Assembly (NCBI RefSeq): GCF_019084045.1
Contig: NZ_JAHRED010000014.1
Location: forward strand, 1-64,000
DNA length: 64,000 nucleotides
Reading direction: 5' to 3'
From: Paeniglutamicibacter quisquiliarum
GTDB lineage: Bacteria; Actinomycetota; Actinomycetes; Actinomycetales; Micrococcaceae
A program made the position numbers and the translations under genes. The number at the start of each line of letters is the position of its first letter. Position 1 is the first letter of the stretch. Positions 53,061 to 63,663 of the stretch are shown here, in pieces. The notes beneath the pieces are model-generated. The model did not search any database. It was not told the DNA's origin and was given only the letters and a program-made list of their open reading frames with translations.

Positions 53061-53879
53061 ATGTCCCATCCCATGTCATCGCGTTTGGCAGCCGAGTTTC
53101 TCGGTACCGGCGTACTTGTTTTTGGAGGGTGTGGCGCCGCCATATTCTCGGCCAAGGTTGTCGCATCCAACACCATTAACATGGGGATCGGATTCCTCGG
53201 AGTGGCCCTCGCCTTCGGCCTGACGGTTCTGGTCATGGTCTATGCGGTCGGCCACATCTCCGGCGGGCATTTCAACCCGGCGGTGACCCTGGGCGCCGCA
53301 TTGGCCGGTCGGGTTGAGTGGAAGGCCGTGCCCGCGTACATGGCCACGCAGATCGTTGGAGCCTCGGTCGCAGGTTTGGCACTCTTTGCCATCGCCACCG
53401 GGAAACACGGCTTTGATCCGGTCGCCTCCGGCTTCGCCACCAACGGATATGCGGACCGCTCCCCCGACGGCTACAGCATGCTTGCCGCCCTGCTCGTGGA
53501 AATCATCCTGACTGCGGTGTTCCTCTATGTCATTCTCGGCTCCACCGATGAGCGGGCACCCAAGGGATTTGCCGGAATATCCATCGGCCTCACACTGACC
53601 CTGATCCACCTGGTGTCCATCCCGATCACCAACACCTCCGTCAACCCGGCCCGCTCGCTGGGTGTGGCCTGGTTTGCCGGACCGGACGCACTCGGCCAGG
53701 TCTGGCTGTTCATCGTCGCCCCGCTGATTGGCGCGGCCATTGCGGGACTTACCTATCCCTTGCTGTTCGCCTCGCCGCTGATTGAATCCGCATTGAAGTC
53801 CTCGACCGATGATCCGGATCCCACTCTTTCGGAGGACGCCACCGCGGCCGAGGCCAATGCGGACAGCGACGCCAGATAG
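53061..53879 (+). CDS. aqpZ: Aquaporin Z-type water channel
   Basis: 272 aa with six membrane helices and two half-helices carrying NPA motifs: HFNPAVTLG (about 71-79) and SVNPARSLG (about 194-202). The arginine of the selectivity filter follows the second NPA. Helix 2 ends in [10 protein letters not shown], typical of AqpZ. The ATG at 53061 has GGAG 7 nt upstream. A 30-residue acidic C-terminal tail ([19 protein letters not shown]) is longer than in E. coli. It is divergent from the dienelactone hydrolase gene by 265 bp; that gap shows no gene. Confidence 0.95.
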   Translation: MSHPMSSRLAAEFLGTGVLVFGGCGAAIFSAKVVASNTINMGIGFLGVALAFGLTVLVMVYAVGHISGGHFNPAVTLGAALAGRVEWKAVPAYMATQIVGASVAGLALFAIATGKHGFDPVASGFATNGYADRSPDGYSMLAALLVEIILTAVFLYVILGSTDERAPKGFAGISIGLTLTLIHLVSIPITNTSVNPARSLGVAWFAGPDALGQVWLFIVAPLIGAAIAGLTYPLLFASPLIESALKSSTDDPDPTLSEDATAAEANADSDAR

Positions 53880-53986
53880 ATTCCTGGCATTCACCGTCCA
53901 CTGACGCCGCGCAACGGGTACCGGCCGGGCGCGCACGCCGGCCGGCGCCCGGAACCGGGGCCGTCAACCACTGGCCGCAGCAAACA

Positions 53987-54018
53987 AAACACCCCCGGTC
54001 CAAGGACCGGGGGTGTTT
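53987..54018. terminator. Strong intrinsic terminator, tRNA-Leu and aqpZ
   Basis: AAACACCCCCGGTCC pairs with GGACCGGGGGTGTTT, 15 nt each. On the minus strand a TTTT run follows the stem (after the tRNA 3' end at 54027). It also lies 107 bp after aqpZ. Confidence 0.88.
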
Positions 54019-54026
54019 CCCATATG

Positions 54027-54110
<84 letters not shown>

Positions 54111-54394
54111 ATATTCACTGCTGTTTTCGTCGATGACTTCAACAGCGAGATCAATCATATACACAGGTTGCCCGGATCCACTAATCCACGGCATCTTTGT
54201 GATCAGGGCCACGTTGGGGCAACCATTGGCACCGTCCATTCGTTGGGGAACTGAGGGCCGCTTTCACCACATTTCGACCCACATGATTTTCAAGCCAAGT
54301 AGTATCGAACAAGGCGCAAGGCATCAACGCTCTGCGACGCAATGCCAATAACCGTGCAACCACACGCGTTAGAACCAGTGAAGGGAGCGAAGCG

Positions 54395-55141
54395 ATGGGC
54401 CTCATCGACAATGTTGAGCGCGGACTTGAAAAGCTTGTCACCAGCGTCTTCCGCGGCTCCGGCAGTTCCGAGGTCAAGCCCGTGGAGATCGCTTCACGCC
54501 TGCGCAACCAGATGGATGCGAAGTCGCTGACCATTTCCCAGGCCCGAACCCTGGCGCCGAACCTCTTCACGATCCGCCTGGCGGACGCCGATTTCGCCAG
54601 GGCTCGGGAATGGGGCGCCCCGCTCGCCAGGGAACTCTGCACGACCGCCCTGGACCACGCCAAGAGCCAGGGCTACACCCTGCAGGGCTCCGTCGAGGTG
54701 AATTTTCGCAAGGACAGTGAGCTCCGGCCGGGTGGCTTTGAGATCGATGCCACCTTCTCGGAGGCCTCGGCCACCGAGGTGCGCAATTCCCCCGCCGCAC
54801 CGCCGGCGCCGCCCACCCCTCCGCGCGGGGCATCCAAGATGCGGCCAGTGCTCGACATCGCCGGCCAGCGCTACGCCTTGAACCATCCCAACATTGTCTT
54901 GGGACGTTCGGCGGAAACCGACATTCCCATTGAGGATCCCGGCGTTTCACGCCGGCACCTGAAGATCGAGCAGCGTGGCACGACGACGTGGGCAGTTGAC
55001 ATGGGCTCCACCAACGGGAGTTTCGTCAATGGCCAGAAAATCGTCGGCGAAACGGAGCTGCACGACGGCTCCAACATCGCCATGGGGCAAACGCGCATCA
55101 TCTTCAGACTCCTCCCCCAATCGCAAGGAGACCGTGCGTGA
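54395..55141 (+). CDS. fhaA: FhaA: DUF3662 and FHA domain protein
   Basis: 248 aa. N-terminal DUF3662 (about 1-115, MGLIDNVERGLEKLVTSVFRG start), a Pro-rich linker (129-143), then an FHA phospho-threonine binding domain (about 155-240) with LGRS, SRRHLKI and GSTNGSFVNG. It recruits phosphorylated partners, such as MviN in mycobacteria, to regulate wall synthesis. It starts the fhaA-pknB operon; AAGGGAG is 7 nt before ATG 54395. Compared with Mycobacterium FhaA the central Gln/Gly-rich stretch is missing. It overlaps fhaB by 4 bp. Confidence 0.93.
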   Translation: MGLIDNVERGLEKLVTSVFRGSGSSEVKPVEIASRLRNQMDAKSLTISQARTLAPNLFTIRLADADFARAREWGAPLARELCTTALDHAKSQGYTLQGSVEVNFRKDSELRPGGFEIDATFSEASATEVRNSPAAPPAPPTPPRGASKMRPVLDIAGQRYALNHPNIVLGRSAETDIPIEDPGVSRRHLKIEQRGTTTWAVDMGSTNGSFVNGQKIVGETELHDGSNIAMGQTRIIFRLLPQSQGDRA

Positions 55142-55620
55142 ACGACCTAGTGTTCACCGTGCTGCGGCTCGGATTTCTCATTTTGCTCTGGCTGCTCGTC
55201 TTGAGCATCGTGGGCGCGCTTCGGCGCGATCTTGCCATCGGCAGCAGGGCACGTGTCGGCGGCCCGTCCGCCCGGGAAATCCGCAAGGACCCCTCGCTGG
55301 CCTCGCCGCCCGAGGCCCCCGCCAAGCAGCAGGCCAAGACGCTGGCAATCCTGGAGGGACCGCTGACCGGCCTCGAACACCAGCTCACGGCCAGCCCGGT
55401 CCTGTTGGGCCGCGCCCAGGAGGCGTCGATCGTGCTCGAGGACGACTACGCCTCCGGCCGCCATGCACGCCTGTTCCCCCAGGGAACCCGTTGGTTCATC
55501 GAGGATCTGGGGTCGACCAACGGCACGTTCCTGGGTGAAGCCCAGCTCACCCGCGCCCAGCCGGTTGAACTCGGCCAGAAGATCCGGATCGGCAAGACGG
55601 TCATGGAGTTGAGGCCCTAG
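55138..55620 (+). CDS. fhaB: FhaB/FipA: membrane-anchored FHA domain protein
   Basis: 160 aa, GTG start at 55138 overlapping fhaA. A membrane helix (7-28) is followed by a short linker and an FHA domain (about 76-158) with LLGRAQEASIVL, SGRHARL and GSTNGTFLG. In actinobacteria FhaB/FipA binds phospho-Thr partners at the division site (FtsZ-FtsQ links in mycobacteria). Two bases separate it from pstP. Confidence 0.93.
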   Translation: MNDLVFTVLRLGFLILLWLLVLSIVGALRRDLAIGSRARVGGPSAREIRKDPSLASPPEAPAKQQAKTLAILEGPLTGLEHQLTASPVLLGRAQEASIVLEDDYASGRHARLFPQGTRWFIEDLGSTNGTFLGEAQLTRAQPVELGQKIRIGKTVMELRP

Positions 55621-55622
55621 AC

Positions 55623-57044
55623 ATGGCGTTGATGCTGAAGTTTGCGGCGCGGAGCGATGTTGGCAAGGTCCGGTCCAAGAATGACGACTCCGCCTATGTG
55701 GGACGCTACCTGGCCGTGGTGGCCGACGGCATGGGCGGGCACGTCGGCGGCGATGTCGCCAGCGCCTCCACCGTGCTGGACCTCGTCCACCTGGATGTCC
55801 CCGAGACACCCGAGGCCGAAACGGTGCTGCCCGATGAAATCCAGGCGGCAAACCTTGTCCTAAACGAACTGGTGAATGCCAATCCCAAGCTCTCGGGAAT
55901 GGGCACCACCGTCACCGCCATGCTGTTGACCGGCGACGTGCTGCAATTCGCGCACATCGGCGACTCGCGGGCGTACCGCCTGAAGAACGACGTGTTCGAG
56001 CAGATCAGCCACGACCATACATTCGTCCAGCGTCTGGTCGACGAGGGCCGCCTGCGTCCCGAGGAAGCGGAGCTGCACCCCCACAAGAACGTGCTGCTGC
56101 GCGTGCTGGGCGATTCGGACGCGAGCCCGGAACTCGATGTCAACCAATACCCGGTCGAGGCCGGGGAGCGCTGGATGCTGTGTTCCGACGGCCTAAACGC
56201 CGTGGTGCCCGATTCAATCACCGAACGCATCATGCGCGGCACCGCCTCCCTCGAGGAGACGGTTGAGGACCTCGTCGAAACGACGTTGGCCCACGGGTCC
56301 CCGGACAACGTGACCATCGTCGTCTTTGAGGTCGTCGAGGACGACGGCGCCGCCGAGCCGCTGCCGGCCGAGACCGAGACCCCGGCCAACGAGCCGGCAC
56401 CGGACACCGGCCAGCTCAACATTGCCGCCGGTGGAGACCTTGAAGCCAGCGCTGCCCTGATCCGCCACGAGATGTCCAAGCGTCCGCACCTGTTGGTTGG
56501 AGCGGCCGAATTGGCCACCCAGACCGGCAAGATCCCGGTCGTCACCCAGCGCTCGGGCGAAAAGCGCGCCGCGGCGATCCTCACGCACAAGACTCCCGCC
56601 GCGCAGGCATCGGCGGAACAGGACGAATTCGCGGCCCTGGACCGCAGGCCCCGGCGCTGGCTCGTGCCGACCTTCCTGGCGCTCATGGCATTGATCCTTG
56701 CCGCGGTCTGCGGCTGGGGCTACCTGTGGACGCAAACCCAGTATTTCGTGGGCAACCAGGATGGGCACGTGGCAATCTTCAAGGGCGTTTCACAGGACCT
56801 CGGTCCGCTGAAGCTCTCGCATGTCGACACGGTGACCGAGATTCCCCTGGATGCCCTCCCCCAGTACACGCAACAGCGCATTGACGCCGCCCTGCCGGCA
56901 CGGGACCTCGCACATGCCCAGACGATGATCGGAGAGCTGATGGTGACGGCCAAGCAACGCTGCCCCGTTGTCGTTCCGGAAAACCCAGGCGAGGCCGGGA
57001 CCCTGCCGATCCTGCCCCCTTACTGCCAGGAGATCAGACCGTGA
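55623..57044 (+). CDS. pstP: PP2C-type Ser/Thr protein phosphatase PstP
   Basis: 473 aa. The cytoplasmic catalytic domain (about 5-240) carries the PPM motifs SKNDDS, VVADGMGGHVGG (about 34-45), HIGDSRAY, CSDGLN and GSPDNVTIVV. An acidic linker, one membrane helix (about 340-362) and a 110-residue extracytoplasmic C-terminus follow. It reverses phosphorylation by PknA/PknB. Neighbouring genes overlap or touch it, so the kinases and phosphatase are made together. Confidence 0.95.
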   Translation: MALMLKFAARSDVGKVRSKNDDSAYVGRYLAVVADGMGGHVGGDVASASTVLDLVHLDVPETPEAETVLPDEIQAANLVLNELVNANPKLSGMGTTVTAMLLTGDVLQFAHIGDSRAYRLKNDVFEQISHDHTFVQRLVDEGRLRPEEAELHPHKNVLLRVLGDSDASPELDVNQYPVEAGERWMLCSDGLNAVVPDSITERIMRGTASLEETVEDLVETTLAHGSPDNVTIVVFEVVEDDGAAEPLPAETETPANEPAPDTGQLNIAAGGDLEASAALIRHEMSKRPHLLVGAAELATQTGKIPVVTQRSGEKRAAAILTHKTPAAQASAEQDEFAALDRRPRRWLVPTFLALMALILAAVCGWGYLWTQTQYFVGNQDGHVAIFKGVSQDLGPLKLSHVDTVTEIPLDALPQYTQQRIDAALPARDLAHAQTMIGELMVTAKQRCPVVVPENPGEAGTLPILPPYCQEIRP

Positions 57045-58447
57045 GCGAGCTGGAAACCGCACCCGTCCCCCGCCGCAACATGGAACTGCTGTTGCTCCTG
57101 CTGGCATTGGCGGTTGCCATGGGCGCCTACTACCTCGTGGGCATCAACAGCGATGACGGGCCGAGTCAGGAATTCATCACCCAGGGCCTGTTCCTGGCCG
57201 GGCTGGCCTTGGTCTTCCACGTCATCCTGCGCATCTGGGCAAAGTATGCCGATCCGGTGATACTTCCCGTCACCGTTGCCCTCAACGGCATCGGCCTGGC
57301 CATGATCCATCGTATTGACCTGGCCCGCAACGACGACCAGGCATTCCGCCAGATCCTCTGGACCGGGGTTGCGATGGCCGTGGCCTGCGTAACGCTGTGG
57401 GCCATCCGCGACCACCGCGTGCTGCGCCGCTTCACCTACATTGCGCTGGCGGTCTCGGTATTGCTGCTGCTGCTGCCGCTGATTCCCAAGGTCGGCGTGG
57501 TGCTGAACGGTGCCCGGATCTGGGTGCATTTCTTTGGCCTGTCATTCCAGCCAGGCGAGCTGGCCAAGATCACCCTGGCTATATTCTTCGCCGGCTATTT
57601 GTCCTCGAACCGCGAACTGATCCTGTTGGCCGGCCGCAAGATCGGCCCCTTGCAGCTGCCCCGCGCCCGGGACCTTGGCCCGATGGTCGTCGCCTGGCTG
57701 GTGAGCATCGGCGTGTTGGTAGTCCAGCGCGACCTAGGCTCCTCCATCCTCTTCTTCGGCTTGTTCATGGTGATGATCTACGTCGCCACGGCACGCGTGA
57801 GCTGGATCGTCATCGGCACCCTGATGCTGGTCGGCGGTGGCATCTTCGCCTACCTGACCATGAGCCACGTAACCCGGCGCATCGACGGCTGGCTCAACGC
57901 CTTCGACCCCGATATCTACCACGCCAGCGGCGGCAGCCGGCAGATCGTCGAAGGGCTCTTCGGTCTCGCCAACGGCGGGTTGATGGGAACCGGCCTGGGT
58001 AACGGCAGCCCCTACATGGTGCCCCTGGCCAACAGCGACATGATCGTCGCCTCCCTCGGGGAGGAACTTGGGCTCATCGGCCTGAGTGCCATCGTGCTGC
58101 TCTACCTGATCCTGGTCAGTCGCGGCATGCGTGCCGCCCTGGGATCGCGCGACACCTTTGGCAAGCTGCTGGCCACCGGGCTGTCCTTCACCATCGGGCT
58201 GCAGTGCTTCGTGGTGATCGGCGGCGTCACGCGCCTGATCCCTTTGACGGGACTCACCACGCCGTTCATGGCCGCCGGCGGTTCCTCCCTGCTCTCGAAC
58301 TGGATCATTGTTGCCTTGCTGCTGCTGATTTCGCACAATTCACGCCGTCCCATGCTCTCCGGCGTCTCGGCCACGGCGGAGGTGGCCACCAAGGCTCCCC
58401 GCCGTTCCCGGGGCCTCCTTGAGTCGCTGAAGGAGACCAAGCGATGA
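57041..58447 (+). CDS. rodA: RodA/FtsW-family peptidoglycan glycosyltransferase (SEDS)
   Basis: 468 aa, GTG start overlapping pstP by 4 bp. About ten to twelve membrane helices. SEDS features: LFFGLFMVMIYVA, RIDGWLNAFDPD, QIVEGLFGLANGGLMGTGLGNG, DMIVASLGEELGLIG and PFMAAGGSSLLSNW. The conserved Asp of the SEDS active site lies in the extracytoplasmic loop near FDPDIYHASGG. It polymerises lipid II with the PbpA protein encoded next. Confidence 0.95.
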   Translation: MSELETAPVPRRNMELLLLLLALAVAMGAYYLVGINSDDGPSQEFITQGLFLAGLALVFHVILRIWAKYADPVILPVTVALNGIGLAMIHRIDLARNDDQAFRQILWTGVAMAVACVTLWAIRDHRVLRRFTYIALAVSVLLLLLPLIPKVGVVLNGARIWVHFFGLSFQPGELAKITLAIFFAGYLSSNRELILLAGRKIGPLQLPRARDLGPMVVAWLVSIGVLVVQRDLGSSILFFGLFMVMIYVATARVSWIVIGTLMLVGGGIFAYLTMSHVTRRIDGWLNAFDPDIYHASGGSRQIVEGLFGLANGGLMGTGLGNGSPYMVPLANSDMIVASLGEELGLIGLSAIVLLYLILVSRGMRAALGSRDTFGKLLATGLSFTIGLQCFVVIGGVTRLIPLTGLTTPFMAAGGSSLLSNWIIVALLLLISHNSRRPMLSGVSATAEVATKAPRRSRGLLESLKETKR

Positions 58448-59892
58448 ACCAAGCCATTCGCAACACCTGGATCGCCGTGATGCTGCTGTTCGTGCTCAGC
58501 CTCGGCGCGCTGAGCTACGTCCAGTTCCTGGCCTCGGAGGACCTGAACGACAACGCGCTGAACAAGCGCCAGCTGTTCCGTGAATTCGATCTTCCGCGCG
58601 GCGCCATCTTGGTCGACGGCAAGCCCATTGCCGAGTCCAAGCCTTCGGAGGGGCAGTTCAAGTACCAGCGCGTCTACACCGATCCCGAGCTTTATTCGCA
58701 CCTGACCGGCTTCTACTCGCTGTCCAATGGTTCGACTCAGCTCGAATCCGAGATGAACGAGGAATTGACCGGCCAGAGCCAGGACCAGTTCTTCGACCGC
58801 GTGATCAACCTGTTCTCCGGCAAGGCCAACGAGGGCGCCTCGGTCGAGCTCACCATCGACGGCGAGCTGCAGAAGCTGGTCTACGACCTGATCCCCGACG
58901 GAACCCTCGGGACCATCATCGTGTCCGAGCCCAAGACCGGAAACATCCTGGCCATGGCGTCCAAGCCCAGCTACGACACCAACAAGCTGGCGGTGCACAG
59001 CTCCAGCCAGGCCGCGGCCAACATGAAGGAGTTGTTGAAGGTCAACGGGCTGAGCCCCTACCGGAACCCGGCCATCGGCAACCTCACGGCCCCCGGGTCC
59101 ACCTTCAAGATCTTCGACATGGTTGCCGCCCTGGAATCCGGGAAGTACACCGCCGACACGGTCCTGAAGAATCCCCCGAGCGTGACCCTTCCGGGAACCA
59201 AGACGCCGCTGAAGAACTTCTACGGCGGCAACTGCGCGGCGATCCCCGAGGCAACATTCGCGGACATCGTGTCCCAAAGCTGCAACACCCCCTTCGTGGG
59301 CATCAGCGAGGACCTGGGCAGGGGACCATTCGAGGACGTCACCGAGCGCTTCGGCTTCGGCCAGCAGCTGGAGATCCCGATGCGCGTGGTGCCCAGCGTC
59401 TTCCCCCCGGATCTCGACCCGGCCGCGCTCGGCCAGTCGGTGATTGGCGAGCGCGACGTGCGCGCCACTGCCATGCAGATGAACATGGCCGCCATGGGCA
59501 TCGCCAACGACGGGGTGATCATGCAGCCGAACCTGGTCAAGCAGGTCATTGCCCCGGACCTGAGGGTGCTTTCGGAAAGCAAACCCAAGGAATTCAGCAC
59601 CGCGACCAGCAAGGAGGTCGCCGACCAGGTCACCGACCTGATGCGCGGCCCGGTCAAGAACGGCACGGCGGTCCGGGCCCAGGTCCCGGGACTGGACGTT
59701 GCGGCGAAGACCGGAACCTCGGTAATCCCCGGCGGCCAGGGCCTCGTGAACTCCTGGATCACCGGGTTCGCACCGGCGGACGACCCGCAGGTCGCGGTGA
59801 CAATTGTGTTTGAAAAAATTGATTTCAAGACTGGTTCCTCGTTGACCAGTCCCAACCTGAAGAAGATTCTAGAGGCGGTGTTCAACCAGTGA
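58444..59892 (+). CDS. pbpA: Class B penicillin-binding protein (PbpA)
   Basis: 482 aa, ATG overlapping rodA (ATGA). One N-terminal membrane anchor (about 8-28). Transpeptidase motifs: STFK (219-222, nucleophile S219), SCN (279-281) and KTGTS (422-426). It cross-links peptidoglycan with the adjacent SEDS transferase and is a beta-lactam target. The N-terminal pedestal is short, as for mycobacterial PbpA. It ends within the pknA start (GTGA). Confidence 0.96.
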   Translation: MNQAIRNTWIAVMLLFVLSLGALSYVQFLASEDLNDNALNKRQLFREFDLPRGAILVDGKPIAESKPSEGQFKYQRVYTDPELYSHLTGFYSLSNGSTQLESEMNEELTGQSQDQFFDRVINLFSGKANEGASVELTIDGELQKLVYDLIPDGTLGTIIVSEPKTGNILAMASKPSYDTNKLAVHSSSQAAANMKELLKVNGLSPYRNPAIGNLTAPGSTFKIFDMVAALESGKYTADTVLKNPPSVTLPGTKTPLKNFYGGNCAAIPEATFADIVSQSCNTPFVGISEDLGRGPFEDVTERFGFGQQLEIPMRVVPSVFPPDLDPAALGQSVIGERDVRATAMQMNMAAMGIANDGVIMQPNLVKQVIAPDLRVLSESKPKEFSTATSKEVADQVTDLMRGPVKNGTAVRAQVPGLDVAAKTGTSVIPGGQGLVNSWITGFAPADDPQVAVTIVFEKIDFKTGSSLTSPNLKKILEAVFNQ

Positions 59893-61586
59893 GGCCAATT
59901 TCCGGTATCACCTTGGGCGGTCGATACAAGTTGACCGACCGTATTGCCATTGGTGGCATGGGTGAGGTGTGGAGGGCCAGGGATCAGGTCCTTGGCCGCC
60001 TGGTGGCTATCAAGATCCTCAAGGAGGAATACACCGGCGACCCCGGATTCCTCCAGCGCTTCCGCGTCGAGGCCCGCCACACGGCCCTGCTGAACCACAA
60101 CGGCATCGCTAGCGTCTTCGACTACGGCGAGGAAGAGGGCTCTGCCTACCTGGTCATGGAATTGGTGCCCGGTCAGCCGCTGTCCACCATCATCGAGCGC
60201 GAACGGGTGCTTTCGCCCGACCGCACCCTGTCGATCATCTCGCAGACCGCCAAGGCGCTTGCCGCCGCCCACGTTCAGGGCTTGGTGCACCGCGACGTGA
60301 AGCCGGGCAACTTGCTGATGCTGCCCGACGGCCGCGTGAAGATCACCGACTTCGGCATTGCCCGCATTGCCGACCAGGTTCCCCTCACGGCCACCGGCCA
60401 GGTCATGGGAACCGCCCAGTACCTGGCCCCGGAGCAGGCCACCGGGCAGCAGGCCACGGGCAGCTCGGACATCTATGCCCTCGGCGTGATCGGCTACGAG
60501 TTGCTGGCCGGACGCCGCCCGTTCACCGGCGAGTCCCAAATCGCCATTGCCCTGGCCCAGGTCAACGACACCCCGCCGCCGCTGCCGGAAAACATCCCGG
60601 TGCCGGTCCGCTCGCTGGTGATGTCGATGCTCGCCAAGGACCCGGCCGACCGTCCGGCCGACGCCGAGGCCCTGGCCGTGGCCGCCGACGCCATCCGCGC
60701 CGGGAACCCGGAGACGGCTACGCTCGCCGTGCCCGGGATGCTGCTCTTTTCGGGTTCCGATGCCGCCACGCAGGCCATCAACCACACCCCGGTGACCCGG
60801 GGCAACGAGACCGTTGCGCTCCCTCCTGTCGGCCCGACGGCCGCAGCCCCGGCCACCAACGCGCTGCCGCAGGTGCCCGCACAGGGCACCGACAGCGCGG
60901 ACTCCGATTCGTTCATGGGAGCCTCACAGCGCTGGGAGGACGAACCTGTTGACGAATATGAGACCGAGGTCGCCGACCGACGCACCCCGCAGAAGAAGCG
61001 CAACCCATGGACCGCGCCGCTGATAGCGCTGATCGCCTTGGTGGTACTTGCGATCCTCGGCGCCTGGCTGTTCCCCCTGCTCACCGCCGACAACTCGCCG
61101 GAAACCAGCCAGAGCCCCACCACCGCCACGACCCAGAGCAGCGAACCGACCTCGGAAACACCGTCCGAGACGCCGTCCGAAACACCCACCCCTACACCGA
61201 CACCGACACCCACGCGCTCGAGCACGCCCCCCGTCACCACGGTGGCGGTCCCCGGTTTGCTGGGCATGGACGAGGAACAGGCAATTTCGGAACTCGAGGC
61301 CCTTGGCCTGGAGCCGCGCGAGGGCCAGGCACAGGAAAACTCGCTGGCTGCGGGGACCGTGATTGCCCAGAGCCCCGTTGACGGCGCCAAGGTGACTCCG
61401 GGAACGACTGTCACCTACATCCTCTCGCTGGGCCCGGCGGAGCCGACACCCACCCCGACTCCGACCCCGACGGAAACTCCAAGCGAATCACCGACACCGC
61501 CCACGGAGAGCACCACGCCTACAACCGAGACCACGTCATCGTCGGCGGCCGCCGGCGCAACCGGTTCGCCCACGGTGACCGAATAG
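59889..61586 (+). CDS. pknA: PknA-like membrane Ser/Thr protein kinase with one extracellular PASTA domain
   Basis: 565 aa, GTG start overlapping pbpA. Kinase domain about 13-270: glycine loop IGGMGEVW (21-28), K42, HRDVKPGN (134-141, D136), DFG (154-156). A juxtamembrane linker precedes the membrane helix (374-398). Outside, a Ser/Thr/Pro-rich spacer leads to one PASTA repeat (451-517), followed by another Thr/Pro-rich tail to the end. Mycobacterial PknA lacks PASTA, so this copy has an added sensor domain. The Thr/Pro tracts are likely disordered or glycosylated wall spacers. A Thr-rich activation loop ([18 protein letters not shown]) is intact. Confidence 0.93.
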   Translation: MRPISGITLGGRYKLTDRIAIGGMGEVWRARDQVLGRLVAIKILKEEYTGDPGFLQRFRVEARHTALLNHNGIASVFDYGEEEGSAYLVMELVPGQPLSTIIERERVLSPDRTLSIISQTAKALAAAHVQGLVHRDVKPGNLLMLPDGRVKITDFGIARIADQVPLTATGQVMGTAQYLAPEQATGQQATGSSDIYALGVIGYELLAGRRPFTGESQIAIALAQVNDTPPPLPENIPVPVRSLVMSMLAKDPADRPADAEALAVAADAIRAGNPETATLAVPGMLLFSGSDAATQAINHTPVTRGNETVALPPVGPTAAAPATNALPQVPAQGTDSADSDSFMGASQRWEDEPVDEYETEVADRRTPQKKRNPWTAPLIALIALVVLAILGAWLFPLLTADNSPETSQSPTTATTQSSEPTSETPSETPSETPTPTPTPTPTRSSTPPVTTVAVPGLLGMDEEQAISELEALGLEPREGQAQENSLAAGTVIAQSPVDGAKVTPGTTVTYILSLGPAEPTPTPTPTPTETPSESPTPPTESTTPTTETTSSSAAAGATGSPTVTE

Positions 61587-61603
61587 ATGATGGTGTTTTC
61601 ACA

Positions 61604-63580
61604 GTGACCGAGGAACGGATTCTCAACGGCCGCTACGTCGTCGGTGAGCTCATTGGACGCGGCGGGATGGCCGACGTGCACCTGGGCGTCGACCAGGTCT
61701 TGGGGCGCAAGGTAGCCATCAAGCTCTTGCGTGCCGAGATGGCGCGCGACCCCATGGTGCAGGCCCGTTTTCGACGCGAGGCCAAGGCGGTGGCCGGGCT
61801 GAACCACCCCAACATCGTCTCGGTCTTCGACACCGGCGAGGAGGAACAGGAATTCTCCGGTTCAACCGTCGAACTGCCCTTCATCGTGATGGAGTATGTC
61901 CGCGGACGCACCTTGCGCGACCTCATCAAGTCCGGAGAGATGACCAACGACTTGGCCATCAAGTACGTCCTCGGCGTGCTCGAGGCCCTGGCGCACTCGC
62001 ATTCCATGGGAATCGTGCACCGCGACATCAAGCCGGCCAACATCATGGTCACCGAGCGCGGCAACCTCAAGGTCATGGACTTCGGCATTGCCCGGGCCCT
62101 GGCCGATTCGGCCAGCACCATGACCCAGACGCAGACCGTCGTTGGCACCGCACAGTACCTTTCGCCGGAGCAGGCCCGCGGCGAGGCCGTCGATGCCCGC
62201 ACCGACCTGTATTCCACCGGATGCCTGCTCTACGAACTGTTCACCGGAAGGCCTCCCTTCACGGGGGACTCTCCCGTATCCGTCGCCTACCAGCATGTGG
62301 GGGAGTACGCCCCGGCCCCGAGCACGCTGGTTGCGGAGCTTGACCCGATCTTTGATGCTGTGGTGCTCAAGGCGCTGGCCAAGGACCGCGAGGACCGCTA
62401 CGCCGACGCCACGGCATTCGCGACGGCGCTCTCCAATGCCCGCGGCGGGATCGCCCTGCCCCCGGAGGAGCTCACCGCTCCGCTGCCGCAATCCCGGGCA
62501 AACAACGGGGACCTGACCGCGGTCGCCCCGTTTGCGGCGGCGCCCACGGCAGCCATATCCACGTCGACCCCCGACAGCGCCGCATCGGTTCCGGTCAACC
62601 AGACCGGATACCTGGAACCTGTCGCCGAGGATTCCCGTTGGGAAACGCCACCGATCTGGGAACAAAACCTGCAACGTGAGCTCAATGAGCACCGCGCGAA
62701 ATCCAAGCGCAACTGGACCGTGGCGATTTCGACGGTTCTGGTCCTCGCCTTGGTGGTTTCGGGCCTCTTCTTCTACAACTGGATGCGCGCCGAGGCAGAA
62801 CGCAACGCCCCCGTTGCCGTCCCCGTTCTCCAGGAAATGACCCAAGCCAAGGCAGAGTCGACGCTTCGGGAGCTGCAACTGGTACCGAAGGTCGAAACGG
62901 TTTTCGACGACGAGATCAAAACCGGCTTGGTCGTTGAATCCGATCCGGCTGCTCCCAGGGAGGTCCGCAAGGGCACCACGGTGCGGCTCATGGTCTCCAA
63001 GGGGCCGGAGGCACGGGTCCTGCCGGAGAGCCTCTCCGGTCAGTCAGAGGCAGGGGCACGTCAGGTCCTGACCGACCTGGGATTCGAGATTGGCACGGTC
63101 TCCCGCGCCAACCATCCGTCGGTTCCCACGGACTGGCTGGTGGACACGGAACCAAAGCTTGGCAAGAAGGTCAAGGTCGGCACCAAGATCGATCTGGTTC
63201 TGTCGACCGGGATGGTCAGTGTTCCACAGCTGGTCAACCTGATGGTTCCCGAAGCCACGGAGCTTCTCGAGGATCCCGAGGTTGGTCTGGGAATCACCAC
63301 CGTTGAGGAACCGAATGCCGCGGTTGAACCAGGAACGATCATCAACCAGGATCCCGTGCCCGGTTCCACCACCCCGCAGGGCGGCACCGTCAGGGTCACG
63401 GTTGCCGTGAAGCCCGAGGAACCCTCCCCGACGCCGACACCGACTGACACCGCCTCGGAAGGCCCCAGTGCCCCGAAGGAATCCTCCGGCACCCCCACTT
63501 CCCCGGCGCCGACAGAAAAGTCGGGGAAGGGCAAGGATCCTGCCCTTCCGCTACCGGTGTTGCCGGTGCCAAGCCCGTAG
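61604..63580 (+). CDS. pknB: PknB: PASTA-domain Ser/Thr protein kinase
   Basis: 658 aa, GTG start 17 bp after pknA. Kinase domain about 8-275: GRGGMADV (18-25), K40, HRDIKPAN (139-146, D141), DFG (159-161) and activation-loop threonines in TMTQTQTVVGT (about 172-182). One membrane helix (371-394). Three PASTA repeats follow (about 403-468, 470-537, 538-605), then a Ser/Thr/Pro-rich tail. It senses muropeptides or lipid II and phosphorylates division and wall proteins. Mycobacterial PknB has four PASTA units, so three here is fewer. Confidence 0.96.
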   Translation: MTEERILNGRYVVGELIGRGGMADVHLGVDQVLGRKVAIKLLRAEMARDPMVQARFRREAKAVAGLNHPNIVSVFDTGEEEQEFSGSTVELPFIVMEYVRGRTLRDLIKSGEMTNDLAIKYVLGVLEALAHSHSMGIVHRDIKPANIMVTERGNLKVMDFGIARALADSASTMTQTQTVVGTAQYLSPEQARGEAVDARTDLYSTGCLLYELFTGRPPFTGDSPVSVAYQHVGEYAPAPSTLVAELDPIFDAVVLKALAKDREDRYADATAFATALSNARGGIALPPEELTAPLPQSRANNGDLTAVAPFAAAPTAAISTSTPDSAASVPVNQTGYLEPVAEDSRWETPPIWEQNLQRELNEHRAKSKRNWTVAISTVLVLALVVSGLFFYNWMRAEAERNAPVAVPVLQEMTQAKAESTLRELQLVPKVETVFDDEIKTGLVVESDPAAPREVRKGTTVRLMVSKGPEARVLPESLSGQSEAGARQVLTDLGFEIGTVSRANHPSVPTDWLVDTEPKLGKKVKVGTKIDLVLSTGMVSVPQLVNLMVPEATELLEDPEVGLGITTVEEPNAAVEPGTIINQDPVPGSTTPQGGTVRVTVAVKPEEPSPTPTPTDTASEGPSAPKESSGTPTSPAPTEKSGKGKDPALPLPVLPVPSP

Positions 63581-63610
63581 TCAGGCTGCTGCCACCGCTA
63601 TGTGGCGGAA

Positions 63611-63654
63611 ACGCCGAGGGGCCCTGAATCTGAGGATTCAGGGCCCCTCGGCGT
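63611..63654. terminator. Very strong bidirectional terminator
   Basis: A 20-bp perfect stem, ACGCCGAGGGGCCCTGAATC with its exact complement, closed by TGAG. It lies between the convergent pknB and the glutaminase gene. No long U-tract follows on either side. Confidence 0.9.
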
Positions 63655-63663
63655 TGGATCGGG

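Noticed and set aside
54111-54394. Possible gene or RNA in the 284-bp gap upstream of fhaA
   Set aside because: No coding frame with a start and ribosome-binding site and no clear RNA fold; a confident promoter could not be assigned either.
61140-61225. Repetitive ACACCGACACC-like DNA suggesting a minisatellite or CRISPR
   Set aside because: It encodes the Thr/Pro spacer of PknA in frame; no spacers or conserved repeats.
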